Origin: an uncultured Clostridia bacterium
GTDB lineage: Bacteria; Bacillota; Clostridia; TANB77; CAG-508
Assembly: GCA_944386415.1 (NCBI GenBank)
Contig: CALXAY010000006.1
Span: 1 to 64,000 of the forward strand
Direction: 5' to 3'
Length of the DNA stretch: 64,000 bases
A model generated the notes under the pieces. The model was not told the DNA's origin and did not search any database. It worked only from the letters and a program-made list of their open reading frames with translations. Positions 36,737-47,512 of the stretch are shown here, piece after piece; position 1 is the stretch's first letter; every line of letters begins with the position of its first letter. Both the position numbers and the translations under genes were made by a program.

Positions 36737-38710
36737 ATGACAATAACTAATATTGTTCTAATAGTAGTTGTTTTAGCTATTGCAGGATATTTGATTTTTT
36801 ATGTAATTAAAAAGAAGAAGAATGCAGAAGTTGTAGCAACTTTAAATGTGGACGATAAGACATATACAATTGAAAAGATGACAGAGTTCGTAAAAAAGAG
36901 ACTTGATGAAATAACAAAAATAAACTTATATGATATTGGACTTTCAGAAGAGGAATTAAAGAGAAGAAAGAATAAAAAATACGAACTAAAAAAGGCATTA
37001 AAAGGTTGTACATATGGAGATGTAAATGATAAGAGATATGTTAAAGAACTTATTTACGATCTATTAGAGAAAGAATATGGAGTAACAGAAACAAACATTT
37101 CTAAAGCTATACCTTTTGATATTCCATCTTTACTTACACCACAAGATAAATTTGATATACTAATTTATATGTATAAAAAAGAATTTGGTTATGAAGCTTT
37201 AACTGAGTTAATCAAGAAATATAATTTAGCAGAATTAAAATATATAGAAGGAGAAACAAAACCTTCTTATGTAATTACACCAAATGAAATAGAAGATATA
37301 TTTGAAAAAGAAAATCCAGTGTTATCATTTTCAGATAAATTGGAAGTAGTAGTACAAAGAATTTACCAACACTACAAAGGATATAGTAGTATAGATGAAG
37401 TAAGAGATATGAATATAGATGGTGTTTCTGGTGGTGTATCAGGACTTCCAGAAAGCTTTTTAAGCCAAGTTGCACAAACAGATGGTGGAGATTACTTAAA
37501 TCAAGTTGCAGAACATAAAGTACCAAGAGCTTGTGATAGTATTTGGATATTTTTCCAAGGTAAATCAATTCGTTTAGCATTTCTTTCTTTTGGAACAGAA
37601 GCTGAACTAAAAAGAGTTTGTCAGAATATTTATAAATATAATAACCCAGGACAATTATCAGACACAAATGGTTATAAAATTAATGAAATGAAAGATGGTT
37701 CTCGTGTTGTTGTTGTAAGACCATCAATGTCAGAAACATGGGCATTCTTTGTAAGAAAGTTTGACGTTAAACGTTCAACTTTGGAGCAATGGTTTAAAGG
37801 AGAACCAGGAAGTGACGAATCAATAGAATTATTAAAATATCTAGTAAAAGGAGCAAGGATTATATCAATCACTGGTGAGCAGGGTTGTGGTAAAACAACA
37901 ATGCTTATGGGAATGATAGAAAATATATATGAAACAATGAACATTCGTGTTCAAGAAACTGCCTTCGAGCTTCACTTAAGAAAAATTTATCCAACAAGAA
38001 ATATATTGACATTTAGAGAAACAGAAACAATTTCAGGACAAGAAGGTTTGGACGTTCAAAAGAAAACTGACGGTTCTGTTAATATCATTGGTGAGGTTGC
38101 AACTGACCACGTTGCTGCTTGGATGATACAGGCAGCCCAAGTTGCATCTAAATTTACATTGTTTACTCACCACGCAAAAACTTTTCCTAACTTAGTAACA
38201 GCACTTAGAAACTCAATGTTAAGAATAGGACAATTTAATAATGAAAAAACAGCAGAAGAGCAAGTTGTACAAGTATTAAACTTTGACATACATTTAACTA
38301 AAGACTTTAGAGGAAAAAGATATGTAGAAAGAATAACAGAATGTATACCAGTAGAAGAACAAGATGAATATACATTTGACCATAGAAATGAAAAAACATT
38401 AGAAGGAAAATTTGATAAATTTTTTGATAATGCAACACGTTACTTTGAAAAAGTTACAGATAGAAAATTATATACATATAGAAATATATTAGAATACGTA
38501 GATGGTGAATATAAAATAACAAATCCAATAACTGAAAATAACCTAAAAGAAATGAGACTTAATATGGACGCAACAGATGTTGAAACATTTGACAAATTTG
38601 TAGAAAAACATTGGGGAAATCAAATTCATGAAAAACAAACAGTACAAGTTTCAGCTACAACATCAGATGAACCTAAAAAAAGAGGAAGAAAAAGAAAAAC
38701 AGAAGTTTAA
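36737..38710 (+). CDS. TadA/CpaF-like secretion ATPase with membrane anchor
   Basis: 657 residues. Unlike typical TadA it begins with a membrane helix (IVLIVVVLAIAGYLIFYVI). The core has Walker A SITGEQGCGKTTMLMGMIEN, an Asp box (RVQETAFELHLRKIYPTRNI), Walker B-like VNIIGEVATDHVAAWMIQAA and a His box (LFTHHAKTFPNLVTALRNSM). It ends in a Lys/Arg tail. It powers pilus assembly or secretion. GGAGG overlaps the previous stop. Confidence 0.85.
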   Translation: MTITNIVLIVVVLAIAGYLIFYVIKKKKNAEVVATLNVDDKTYTIEKMTEFVKKRLDEITKINLYDIGLSEEELKRRKNKKYELKKALKGCTYGDVNDKRYVKELIYDLLEKEYGVTETNISKAIPFDIPSLLTPQDKFDILIYMYKKEFGYEALTELIKKYNLAELKYIEGETKPSYVITPNEIEDIFEKENPVLSFSDKLEVVVQRIYQHYKGYSSIDEVRDMNIDGVSGGVSGLPESFLSQVAQTDGGDYLNQVAEHKVPRACDSIWIFFQGKSIRLAFLSFGTEAELKRVCQNIYKYNNPGQLSDTNGYKINEMKDGSRVVVVRPSMSETWAFFVRKFDVKRSTLEQWFKGEPGSDESIELLKYLVKGARIISITGEQGCGKTTMLMGMIENIYETMNIRVQETAFELHLRKIYPTRNILTFRETETISGQEGLDVQKKTDGSVNIIGEVATDHVAAWMIQAAQVASKFTLFTHHAKTFPNLVTALRNSMLRIGQFNNEKTAEEQVVQVLNFDIHLTKDFRGKRYVERITECIPVEEQDEYTFDHRNEKTLEGKFDKFFDNATRYFEKVTDRKLYTYRNILEYVDGEYKITNPITENNLKEMRLNMDATDVETFDKFVEKHWGNQIHEKQTVQVSATTSDEPKKRGRKRKTEV

Positions 38711-38754
38711 ATAAATGAACCAAAACATATTGAAAAGGAGGTGCTAAGTAGAAA

Positions 38755-40834
38755 GTGGATAACCAGATTATTTATTATATAATGGGGGGATCAGCAGGAG
38801 CTTTTGTTCTGATTATACTTTTTTATTATATATTATCAAAAAAGATGCAAACGTCTGAATATAAAAGGATACAAGCTTTACAACAAGGAACAAAGGAAAA
38901 GTCATTTTCAGGAGAAATTTTATTTCAGAAATTATACCTTACATATATAAAAATTCCTTTTATAAAAAGATATGCTTTAAAAATAAGAAGAAGATTAGAA
39001 ATCATTAATATAGATGATGAGTATAATACGAGAAAAGGAACTGCTAAGATATTAACAAAATCACTTGCTATAATAGTACCTATTGTACTTGTTACAATTA
39101 TTTTAACTTCTAGTAATTACTTACTTATGTTTATATTATTAATATTTGAATTATTTATGATAGATACTTTCATAGATGGTTCAGTAGATAAAATAGATAA
39201 TAAAATCTTAAAAGAGCAGATAGATTTTTTCTCAGAAATTAGACATGCATACCACGAATTTAACATGGTTGAGGAAGCAATTTATCAGGTTTCACAAGAT
39301 GATGAAAAAGATGTTTCAAGGCAAGGGGAAAAAATATATGAAATATTAATTTCAGATGATCCTGAAATGGAACTTGAAAAATATTATGATATAGCACCAA
39401 ATAGTTTTTTAAAAGAATTTGCAGGTGTATCATATTTAACAAAAGAATTTGGTGATAGAAAAGTAGATGGTGCATCTTTATATTTAAAGAATGTAAATAA
39501 TATTACTCAGGAAATGCAACTAGAAATATTAAAAAGAGATAAATTAAACTATGTGTTCCAAAGTTTATCAGTTATTTCAATTGCACCAGTATTATTGCTA
39601 GAGCCATTAAAGAGTTGGGCTATTTCAAATTTTAGTTTTACTGAAAGTTGGTATATGGGAAAACCAGGTATGATAGTACAAATATTAATATTAATACTTA
39701 CATTTGTATCATATGTACTAGTAAGAAAATTAAAAGATAATGGTTCAACAGGAATAAATACAAAAAATACAGAAAACCCATGGCAAGAAAAATTATATAA
39801 GAAAAAACCAATTAAGAAGATTGTAGATTTATTTATACCTAAAGAAGGTACAAAAGAATACAGAAAGATAAGACAATTATTAAAAGATTCAGCATCATCA
39901 TTAAAGATGCACTGGTTATATATAAATAGAATAACTCTTGCAATTGTTACATTTTTTGCTTCAATAATAATATTTGCACAGTTACATACTGTTGCAATTG
40001 ATTATATATATACAGAGCCAACGACAGATTATGACATAATTCGGAGGACTATCCGAGGAAGATGAAGCAAAAGCGATGGAAGTTACAGAACAAGATAATA
40101 TTATATTAGACCAGTTTAGAGGAGATACTAACGCTACAGTTGAAGAAATAAGAGATGCCGTTGAAATGCTAGACTATTATGAAGAGGCAACTGATGAAGA
40201 ACTTGATACAGCAGCACAAAGAATTTTTGATAAATTGCAAATAATAAATAGTGAGTATATGCAATGGTTTGAATTATTACTTGCTTTCGTATTTGCAGTA
40301 ATTGGATATATGGCACCACTTTGGCTTCTATACTTCCAAGTTAAGATGAGACAACTAGAAATGGAAGATGAAGTAATGCAATTCCAAACAATTATCATGA
40401 TGCTAATGAGGATAGAAAGGGTTAATGTTGAAATTATTCTAGAATGGTTAGAAAGATACTCAAATATATTTAAGCCACAAATTACAAAATGTGTTAATAA
40501 CTATGAAGCAGGTGCTTGGGAAGCATTAGAAGCTATGAAAGATGATGTTTCTTATTTACCTTTAATAAGAATAATAGAAAGTTTACAAGCAGCTGTTGAA
40601 AAAATACCAATTAAAGATGCGTTCGATGAATTAGATTCAGAAAGAGACTATTATCAAGAAAAGAGAAAAGAATCAAATGATAGATTAATAAAAAGAAAAG
40701 GAATGATAGGAAAAGCAATAGGTTTTGCACCAATGGTATGCTTGTTTGTTGGATACTTAATAGTACCATTAGTATTCATAGGATTAACAAGTATGACATC
40801 ATCATTTGAAACAATGACATCAACAACACTTTAA
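38755..40834 (+). CDS. TadB-TadC-like membrane platform protein, +1 recoded at CGG
   Basis: From GTG 38755, 429 codons encode an N-terminal helix, two more helices, a T2SSF-like cytoplasmic domain (IDFFSEIRHAYHEFNMVEEA) and further helices up to TEPTTDYDII. The zero frame then hits CGG (40042-40044) and stops after 7 codons. Skipping the C gives GGLSEEDEAKAMEVTEQ and runs through a second half with helices (LLLAFVFAVIGYMAPLWLL; MVCLFVGYLIVPLVFIGLT) and another T2SSF-like domain (QTIIMMLMRIERVNVEIILE). The total is about 692 residues. There is no ribosome site for a separate second gene at 40076. It would be the inner-membrane platform of the Tad-like machine. Confidence 0.85.
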
Positions 40835-40851
40835 TTAAAGGAGGAAAATAA

Positions 40852-41643
40852 GTGGAAAATGCATCAAAAGCACTAATTATGGCTGGAAGTGTATTAATTG
40901 CATTGCTGATAATTGGAGCATTAGTTTTAATGTTTGGAAATTTGACTAATTATCAAAAAACAAATTCAGAAAGTACACTTTCTTCGCAAATAATTGAATA
41001 TAATCAACAATTTGAAACTTATAATAGAAAAAAGGTAAGAGGTAGCGAATTATATTCTTTATTAAATAGAGTTATAGATTATAATAGAAGGCAATCTTCA
41101 GATGCCATTGGAACAAATTATTCAGGAGCAGATTTACAATATGAACCAATGGAAATAAATTTTAAAATAGATATTACTAAATTATCTGCAACAACAGATA
41201 AGAATAGATTATTTACAACAGCAATTCAAACAAATAAAGATACATATACAGTTAGTAAATTAGAAAATAGTTTCGAGAAATCAATAAAAAAGAAAATAGA
41301 TGATTTAGAAAATGCTTATGGACAAGAGTCATTGACTAATTTGACAACAAATCTTACAAAACTGTTTAAAGATACAGAAGTAAAACCTGGAAGTGAACAA
41401 GAGACTGTTTTAGTTAAATCTTTTAATGAAGCATCAAGTAAAGTAAAAATAAAATCATATAGTGATATAGATAGTAAAAGTTTTAAAGGAAAATATGGAG
41501 ATACAATAAGAGAAGATGCTTATACATACTATGAATATATACAATTTAAAAGAGCATATTTTGATTGTAAAGATGTAGAATATGATGAACATACAGGAAG
41601 AATAACAAGAATGGACTTTGAATTTACAGGAAAGTTTAATTAA
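40852..41643 (+). CDS. Pilin-like protein 1 of the Tad-like locus
   Basis: 263 residues from GTG 40852 (GGAGG upstream). The N-terminus MENASKALIMAGSVLIALLI is shared, in varied form, by four downstream genes. One hydrophobic helix (to residue 30) is followed by a polar body with YNQQFETYNRKKVRGSELYS. It lacks the leader peptide of classical type IV prepilins, so processing, if any, is unusual. It is likely a structural or minor pilin. Confidence 0.7.
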   Translation: MENASKALIMAGSVLIALLIIGALVLMFGNLTNYQKTNSESTLSSQIIEYNQQFETYNRKKVRGSELYSLLNRVIDYNRRQSSDAIGTNYSGADLQYEPMEINFKIDITKLSATTDKNRLFTTAIQTNKDTYTVSKLENSFEKSIKKKIDDLENAYGQESLTNLTTNLTKLFKDTEVKPGSEQETVLVKSFNEASSKVKIKSYSDIDSKSFKGKYGDTIREDAYTYYEYIQFKRAYFDCKDVEYDEHTGRITRMDFEFTGKFN

Positions 41644-41655
41644 TAGGAGTAAATT

Positions 41656-42165
41656 ATGGAAAATGCATCAAAAGCATTAATGATGGCAGCAGGTGTATTA
41701 ATAGGACTTTTAATATTATCATTGGCAGTATTTTTATTTACAAATTTCGGAGCTGCATCTGCTGAAGCACATAGAAAAAATGAAGAAAATCAAATAAATC
41801 AGTTTAATGCACAATTTACTGTATATGAAGGAAGAACTGATGTTACAATTCACGATATAGTTACAGTTGCAAATTTAGCAAGGGATAATAATGAAAAATA
41901 TGGATTAGAAACTCAAACAAAAAACCAGAATGATTATTATATAGAGGTTACAGTAATAGGAAATTCAAAAATTAATGAAAAAACAACTCCTTCAGATTTA
42001 GAAAAACAACTTAGTGAAGAAATTCAAAAAGGAATGGAAGAGCAAACATTTGAAGATGGTGAAGGAGGAGAAATAAAAATGCAAACATTACCGACGTATA
42101 ATTGTAGTGTCCATATAAATGAAATTACTAAAAGAGTTGATAGTATTACTTTTACAAAAAAATAA
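41656..42165 (+). CDS. Pilin-like protein 2
   Basis: 169 residues. MENASKALMMAAGVLIGLLI then a helix to residue 32, and INQFNAQFTVYEGRTDVTIH, matching the QFxxYEG/N motif of its paralogues. The end CSVHINEITKRVDSITF resembles the closing strand of the other members. It follows the previous gene by 12 bases. Confidence 0.7.
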   Translation: MENASKALMMAAGVLIGLLILSLAVFLFTNFGAASAEAHRKNEENQINQFNAQFTVYEGRTDVTIHDIVTVANLARDNNEKYGLETQTKNQNDYYIEVTVIGNSKINEKTTPSDLEKQLSEEIQKGMEEQTFEDGEGGEIKMQTLPTYNCSVHINEITKRVDSITFTKK

Positions 42166-42190
42166 AATTTTTATAAAATAGAGGACAAAT

Positions 42191-42622
42191 ATGAAAAAAT
42201 TAGCTATAATATTTCTAATTGGTATAATTCTGATTGTAGGAATTTCTTATATGTATTTGAATTATAAAGCAAATTATAATACAATTAGAAGAGAAAATAT
42301 TAAGTTTGAAGATTATTATAATAAAGAATTAGAAGTATCAGATGTGGTTACACTAATTAATAAAGCATATGACTATAATTTGACAAATGCAGTCGAAAAA
42401 GATCAAAATGGTATATTTAAAGAAAACAATATAAATTCAATAAAAATAGATTTAAAAATGCTAGATAGAGATAAAGTTTACAATATGGAAACTATATATT
42501 CAGGAACCATGGAAAAATTTGCAGAAATGTATACAGGAATTAAGTTTAAATGTACAAAAATTGATTATCATGAAAATGGTAAAATAAAATATTTGCTTAT
42601 AGAACAGATTACTACAGAATAA
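42191..42622 (+). CDS. Small membrane-anchored protein of the pilin cluster
   Basis: 143 residues. The anchor LAIIFLIGIILIVGISYMYL is followed by DYYNKELEVSDVVTLINKAY and KFKCTKIDYHENGKIKYLLI, which parallel the body of the pilin-like neighbours, but the MENASKAL start is missing. Probably a diverged paralogue or accessory protein. Confidence 0.65.
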   Translation: MKKLAIIFLIGIILIVGISYMYLNYKANYNTIRRENIKFEDYYNKELEVSDVVTLINKAYDYNLTNAVEKDQNGIFKENNINSIKIDLKMLDRDKVYNMETIYSGTMEKFAEMYTGIKFKCTKIDYHENGKIKYLLIEQITTE

Positions 42623-42721
42623 AAATATTATTAATTTTGTTATTAAAATTGTCAAATTATGAAATTTGACTTATAATATAAAAAAAATAAAAAATAAGAA
42701 AAATCAAAGGAGGAATTTATT

Positions 42722-43132
42722 ATGGAGAATGCTTCAAAAGCGTTAATTATTGCAGGAGCAATATTACTTTCAATTTTAATTATATCATTAGGAATAATGA
42801 TATTTAATTCAGCAAGGGATGCAGCAAGTACTGATCAATTAGACCAGGTTCAAATTACTTCATATAATGAACAATTTACACAATATGAAGGAACAAATAA
42901 AAGAGGTGCTGATGCAAACGGAATACTTGATGCAGTTAGAAATAACAATATAACAAATTCAGATGACGAATCAAGATTAATTAGTGTAAAAACAGATTGG
43001 ACAAGTGGACCAAGTGGACAATTAAAAGGAACATATACAAAAGCACCATCAGGAAAAACTTATAAAATTGAATGTGGTATGGATACAAAGACAGGATATG
43101 TTACATCAGTTACTATAACAACTAATTCATAA
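42722..43132 (+). CDS. Pilin-like protein 3
   Basis: 136 residues. MENASKALIIAGAILLSILI, then ITSYNEQFTQYEGTNKRGAD, and a closing strand YKIECGMDTKTGYVTSVTIT. The shortest and simplest of the set, so perhaps the major pilin. It has its own strong GGAGG and a 99-base AT-rich leader that may hold a promoter. Confidence 0.75.
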   Translation: MENASKALIIAGAILLSILIISLGIMIFNSARDAASTDQLDQVQITSYNEQFTQYEGTNKRGADANGILDAVRNNNITNSDDESRLISVKTDWTSGPSGQLKGTYTKAPSGKTYKIECGMDTKTGYVTSVTITTNS

Positions 43133-43166
43133 AAATTATGAGGTTTATTAAAGGAGGAGATATTTT

Positions 43167-43853
43167 ATGGAAAATGCAGCAGAAGCTTTGCAAATGGCAG
43201 CAGCAGTATTAATATTTGTTTTAGCATTATCTATAGCTATCAACTCCTTTGGACAAGCAAGACAAACATCTCAGTTAATATTAGAGTATAAAGATAGAGA
43301 ATATGAATATAGTTATGTTGAAGATAATGGTACTACAAAAAGAATAGTAGGAATAGAAAGTATAGTGCCTTCAATATATAAGGCATATAGAGAAAACTAC
43401 AAAGTAGTATTTGATGAAACAACATATAATGTTATTGGACTAGATACTGGTTTATTTCAAAAAAGGAAAGAAGGTACTTTAAGTGAATATGAGCCAGTGT
43501 TTGAAATTGACTTAGAAGATCAGACATTAGGAACAGATGAACAAAAAGAACTGTTTATTATGGCAGTATTATATGGAGATAGATTAAATAAGATATCTAG
43601 TATAAACTTTAATAAAATAAAGGAAGACTTTAAAAGAAACTCTGGGGTACTATTGAATGATAGAGGATTATATGATATAATAAAAGAAGGTACACTTAGA
43701 TTTGAAGAAAGTATAGGACAATATTATCAAGAACAAGCTGGAGAAAAAGAAGATTCAAGTACTCCGGGAGGCACAACAGATCCAGATGATGAATCAGAAG
43801 TTCCAGAATCAAATTTAACATTAAAAAGGGTAATAACTTATACTTTGTATTAA
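43167..43853 (+). CDS. Pilin-like protein 4
   Basis: 228 residues. MENAAEALQMAAAVLIFVLA begins the helix, followed by INSFGQARQTSQLILEYKDR and a body ending in a Pro/Gly/Asp/Glu linker (STPGGTTDPDDESEVPESN). GGAGG precedes the ATG. A minor pilin or tip protein is plausible. Confidence 0.65.
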   Translation: MENAAEALQMAAAVLIFVLALSIAINSFGQARQTSQLILEYKDREYEYSYVEDNGTTKRIVGIESIVPSIYKAYRENYKVVFDETTYNVIGLDTGLFQKRKEGTLSEYEPVFEIDLEDQTLGTDEQKELFIMAVLYGDRLNKISSINFNKIKEDFKRNSGVLLNDRGLYDIIKEGTLRFEESIGQYYQEQAGEKEDSSTPGGTTDPDDESEVPESNLTLKRVITYTLY

Positions 43854-43894
43854 AATTATATTTAAAAGGTATTTAATTACCGAAGGAGGATAAA

Positions 43895-44431
43895 ATGGGA
43901 GATACATTAATCACAGTAATAGCCATAGTATTAGCTGCAGTTCTAATGTTTATATTTCCACTTATGACAATGTCTGATAGAACAGACGATGTTTCACAAT
44001 TATCAGTAGAAACAGCAACAACAGAATTTGTTGACGATGTAAGAACAACAGGAAAATTAACAATAGACAAATATAATAGTTTTGTTAGAACTCTTTCAGC
44101 AACAGGAAATAGTTATGAAGTTGAAATGCAATTACAAGTATTAGATGAAAACCCAGGAAAGAAAACGACTCAAACAGAATCAACAAAAATTGGTGAAAAC
44201 GTATATTATACAATGTACACATCTCAAATATTAGATAAAATAGATACACCGGAGGAAAATGTCGTTTTAGCTTTAAAAGAAGGTGACATTTTTTCTGCAA
44301 GTGTAAAAAATACAAATAAAACATTATCACAGCAACTTAAAAACTTTTTCTATTCTGTAACAGGAAATGGTGCATATACAATTGCAGCAGAACATGCTGG
44401 TATAGTTACAGCAAATGGTGCTGGAAATTAA
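43895..44431 (+). CDS. Membrane-anchored accessory protein of the Tad-like locus
   Basis: 178 residues. N-terminal helix LITVIAIVLAAVLMFIFPLM, then a soluble domain (TEFVDDVRTTGKLTIDKYNS) with YEVEMQLQVLDENPGKK. Similar proteins stand near TadE/F-type pseudopilins; I cannot name a family. It shares the one-helix-plus-body layout of its neighbours. Confidence 0.6.
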   Translation: MGDTLITVIAIVLAAVLMFIFPLMTMSDRTDDVSQLSVETATTEFVDDVRTTGKLTIDKYNSFVRTLSATGNSYEVEMQLQVLDENPGKKTTQTESTKIGENVYYTMYTSQILDKIDTPEENVVLALKEGDIFSASVKNTNKTLSQQLKNFFYSVTGNGAYTIAAEHAGIVTANGAGN

Positions 44432-44509
44432 CAAAAATAAATTAAACATACTAGCTTGTAATATTTATATATTACAGGCTAATTTTATAATACAAAAGGG
44501 AAGATTTTT

Positions 44510-46102
44510 ATGAAAATACAGAATTTAGCAGTAATTTTTATTATAATAATGTTACCAATTTCTATGGTATTAACTGCATATGTCCAAAATCAAATACAAA
44601 CTTTAGAGTTACAAATATCATACGATAAAAAGTTAACAAATGCAACGTATGATTCTCTAAAGGCATTTCAGCTAAATACGGTAAATAGTGGATCATCAGA
44701 TTTAGCAAATTCAAAAATAAGAGACATAGAAGCATCTGTTAATACCTTTTTTAATTCAATTGCAGAGCAGTTTAACATGGTTGGATATAATAAGGAAATA
44801 TTACAAGATTATGTGCCAGCATTAGTATATACAATGTATGATGGTTTTTATATTTATACACCATTTACAAATACATTAAGCAAAGAGGATGAAGGAGAGT
44901 CATATTATGATGGACAAAAACTTTATGGATTAAAACCATATATTCATTATAGTTGTAGATATGTTGATGGAGATACAGATGTGGTAATAACATATTCTTT
45001 AGATAATTGTATTACAGTAGAAGGAAATGTTAAAGGAGAACCAACTTATAAAACAGGATATTTATTAGATAATATTTCTACCGCAGGAAATGTTACATAT
45101 AGAGGTGTACAAATAAATGAAGAAAATAATTTACAAGAATATCTTATGGCCTATGAGGATAATGATAGTGGTGGATATAATTTGCTTCAAGGAGAATATG
45201 TATGTGATAAGGTAAATGGAGTTAAATATTATTATGACCCTGGTAATCCTGATGGAGAATGGTTTTCTATACTTACAAATACTGTTTATAGAAGAAAAAA
45301 TGAAAATTATGATGTCGTAAATCGTTCTGCTTTAGAATATTATCAGAATGCAAAAGAATTTACAGATTGGGTAAGAGATAAATTAGGTAATATTACAACT
45401 GGAGATGCTGTAAATGAAAAAGGAGAAAAAATAGGTGACATATTTGGAGAAGATTTATCAATTTTTGAAAATAAGACTGGTTGGGCTGATTCTGTAGAAG
45501 ACCCAAATTCATTATTTAATCAACATAGACTAGCAGTAATACGTTATTCAATAGAAAAAAATCTTTCAATAGCAATTGCAAATTATAATGATTATACAGA
45601 TGTTACAACTAATTTCTTGATGCCAGAATTAAAAGAAGATGAATGGGAAAAAGTCTTAAATAATGTTTCAATAATTAGTTTTATGCAAGGGCTAAGTATT
45701 GGAGGAAAAGTATATAATGGTTATTCAATAGTAACTAATACAAAGACAGAAGAAGTTGTAAGTTTAGACTCAATATATCTTACAACAACAAACGATAATC
45801 AATATCATAGAGTTACAGATAAAGATTTAATCGGTAATACCAATATTGGAAGAGGATATTTTAATATAGATTTTGAAAGAAAAGCTACTACAGATGGTTC
45901 AACAAGTTCTAGATATTACTATCCACATAAAGAGTTTGCTTGCTATTCGTCAATAGTAAATCAAACAGGAACTAATAGTACAGATAATATTTATGAATAT
46001 GTAGAAGAACAAGGTGGAAATTTAGCAAGAGAGTATTTTACAGCTCTTGGAAGAGAGCGATTTAGTATGTTTAGATCAAATCCTATTACAACAGATTGGT
46101 AA
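44510..46102 (+). CDS. Large single-helix surface protein, last gene of the Tad-like locus
   Basis: 530 residues. Helix at the N-terminus (LAVIFIIIMLPISMVLTAYV) followed by a long coiled region and a beta-rich body with many Tyr, Asn and Asp (YTMYDGFYIYTPFTNTLSKE). Size and layout suggest a minor pilin or tip adhesin. A short intergenic hairpin (TAGCTTGTAATA with TATTACAGGCTA) lies before it at 44451-44481. Confidence 0.6.
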   Translation: MKIQNLAVIFIIIMLPISMVLTAYVQNQIQTLELQISYDKKLTNATYDSLKAFQLNTVNSGSSDLANSKIRDIEASVNTFFNSIAEQFNMVGYNKEILQDYVPALVYTMYDGFYIYTPFTNTLSKEDEGESYYDGQKLYGLKPYIHYSCRYVDGDTDVVITYSLDNCITVEGNVKGEPTYKTGYLLDNISTAGNVTYRGVQINEENNLQEYLMAYEDNDSGGYNLLQGEYVCDKVNGVKYYYDPGNPDGEWFSILTNTVYRRKNENYDVVNRSALEYYQNAKEFTDWVRDKLGNITTGDAVNEKGEKIGDIFGEDLSIFENKTGWADSVEDPNSLFNQHRLAVIRYSIEKNLSIAIANYNDYTDVTTNFLMPELKEDEWEKVLNNVSIISFMQGLSIGGKVYNGYSIVTNTKTEEVVSLDSIYLTTTNDNQYHRVTDKDLIGNTNIGRGYFNIDFERKATTDGSTSSRYYYPHKEFACYSSIVNQTGTNSTDNIYEYVEEQGGNLAREYFTALGRERFSMFRSNPITTDW

Positions 46103-46171
46103 TATTAAAATAAAAGTATATAAAAATTAAAATTGTAAATACTAATAATAGTAATTTTAAGGAGAATATAT

Positions 46172-47405
46172 ATGAAGAGATTTTTCAAAATGCTATTGTT
46201 AGTATTTTTTTTGAGTTTTATTTATGTGTATATTTTAGTAATAGAAAAAATTCCAGATAATATAGTTTTATTTGAAGGAGAAAATATTGCTTTTAAAACC
46301 TTATTTGGTATAGAAGTAAATGAAAAAGATAATACTACCATAGAAACATTATCAAGTAATGGTTGTAAGGTAAGTGATGAAGTGGGTAGTACTAGTTTAA
46401 AAGTAAGTTTGTTTAATACTATTCCTATTAAAGAAGTAAGTGTAGATGTAATACCAAAAACAAAGGTAATACCAGTGCGGAAATATTGCAGGTGTAAAGC
46501 TATATACCAATGGTGTTTTAGTTGTAGGTATGTCTGAAATAGAAGGAACTGATAATAAGAAATATAAGCCATATGAGAATAGTGGAATAAAAGAAGGAGA
46601 TAGAATAATAAAAATAAATGATAAACAGATAGATTCAACAGATGACTTAGTCGAAAGAGTTAACCAGTCAAAAGGAAAAGAAGTAAAAGTAGAATATATA
46701 CATGAACAGGAAACTAAAGAATGTAGTATTACTCCTGTTAAGATGAATAATGATGAATATAAATTAGGTTTATGGGTAAGAGATAGTGCAGCAGGAGTAG
46801 GAACTGTAACATTTTATGAACCATCAACAAGAAGTTTTGGAGCATTAGGTCATGGAATATCAGATATAGATACAGGAGAATTAATAAATATTTCATCAGG
46901 AGAATTTGTAAAAACAAGAATATTAAATATAACAAAAGGAGAAAAAGGAACACCAGGAAAAATACAAGGAACAATAGAAAATCAAAAAGATATAGGATTA
47001 ATTAATAAAAATACTAAATTTGGAATTTATGGTACAGTAAATGATATTACAGGATTAAATATTAACATTAATAATAAAATGGAAGTTGCTACGAGAAATG
47101 AAATAAAAACAGGAAAAGCTACAATTCTTTGCAGTTTAGATAATAAGACACCACAAGAATATGAAATAGAAATTGAAAAGATATTTAAAGAAAATAATTA
47201 TGATAATAAAAGTATGGAAATAAAAGTAACAGATGAAACATTATTGGAAAAAACAGGAGGAATAATTCAAGGAATGTCAGGTTCACCAATAATCCAAGAT
47301 GGAAAATTTGTTGGAGCGATAACACATGTATTAGTAGATAATCCAAAAGAGGGATATGGAGTATTTGCAGATATAATGATAAAACAATCAAGACAAGTTA
47401 ATTAG
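46172..47405 (+). CDS. spoIVB: Stage IV sporulation protease SpoIVB, +1 recoded at CGG
   Basis: From ATG 46172 the frame gives a signal anchor (FKMLLLVFFLSFIYVYILVI) and the N-terminal domain up to TKVIPV, then CGG (46478-46480) and a stop 18 codons later. Skipping the C gives GNIAGVKLYTNGVLVVGMSE, the start of the PDZ domain, and the S55 peptidase with catalytic His in GALGHGISD and Ser in GMSGSPIIQDGKFVGAITH. About 410 residues in all, normal for SpoIVB. The protease is secreted from the forespore and triggers pro-sigma-K processing. Recoding would be needed for any protease activity. Confidence 0.93.
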
Positions 47406-47420
47406 AAATTTTAAAGATGA

Positions 47421-47453
47421 TAAGCAAGTAGTTTTGATATTACTTGCTTATTT
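47421..47453 (+). terminator. Terminator after spoIVB
   Basis: TAAGCAAGTA, GTTTTGATAT loop, TACTTGCTTA, then TTTA. Confidence 0.8.
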
Positions 47454-47512
47454 ATATTTTAAAAAAGAGATGTAAATAATATAAATAAATATATATATAA
47501 GGAGATAGGTAT

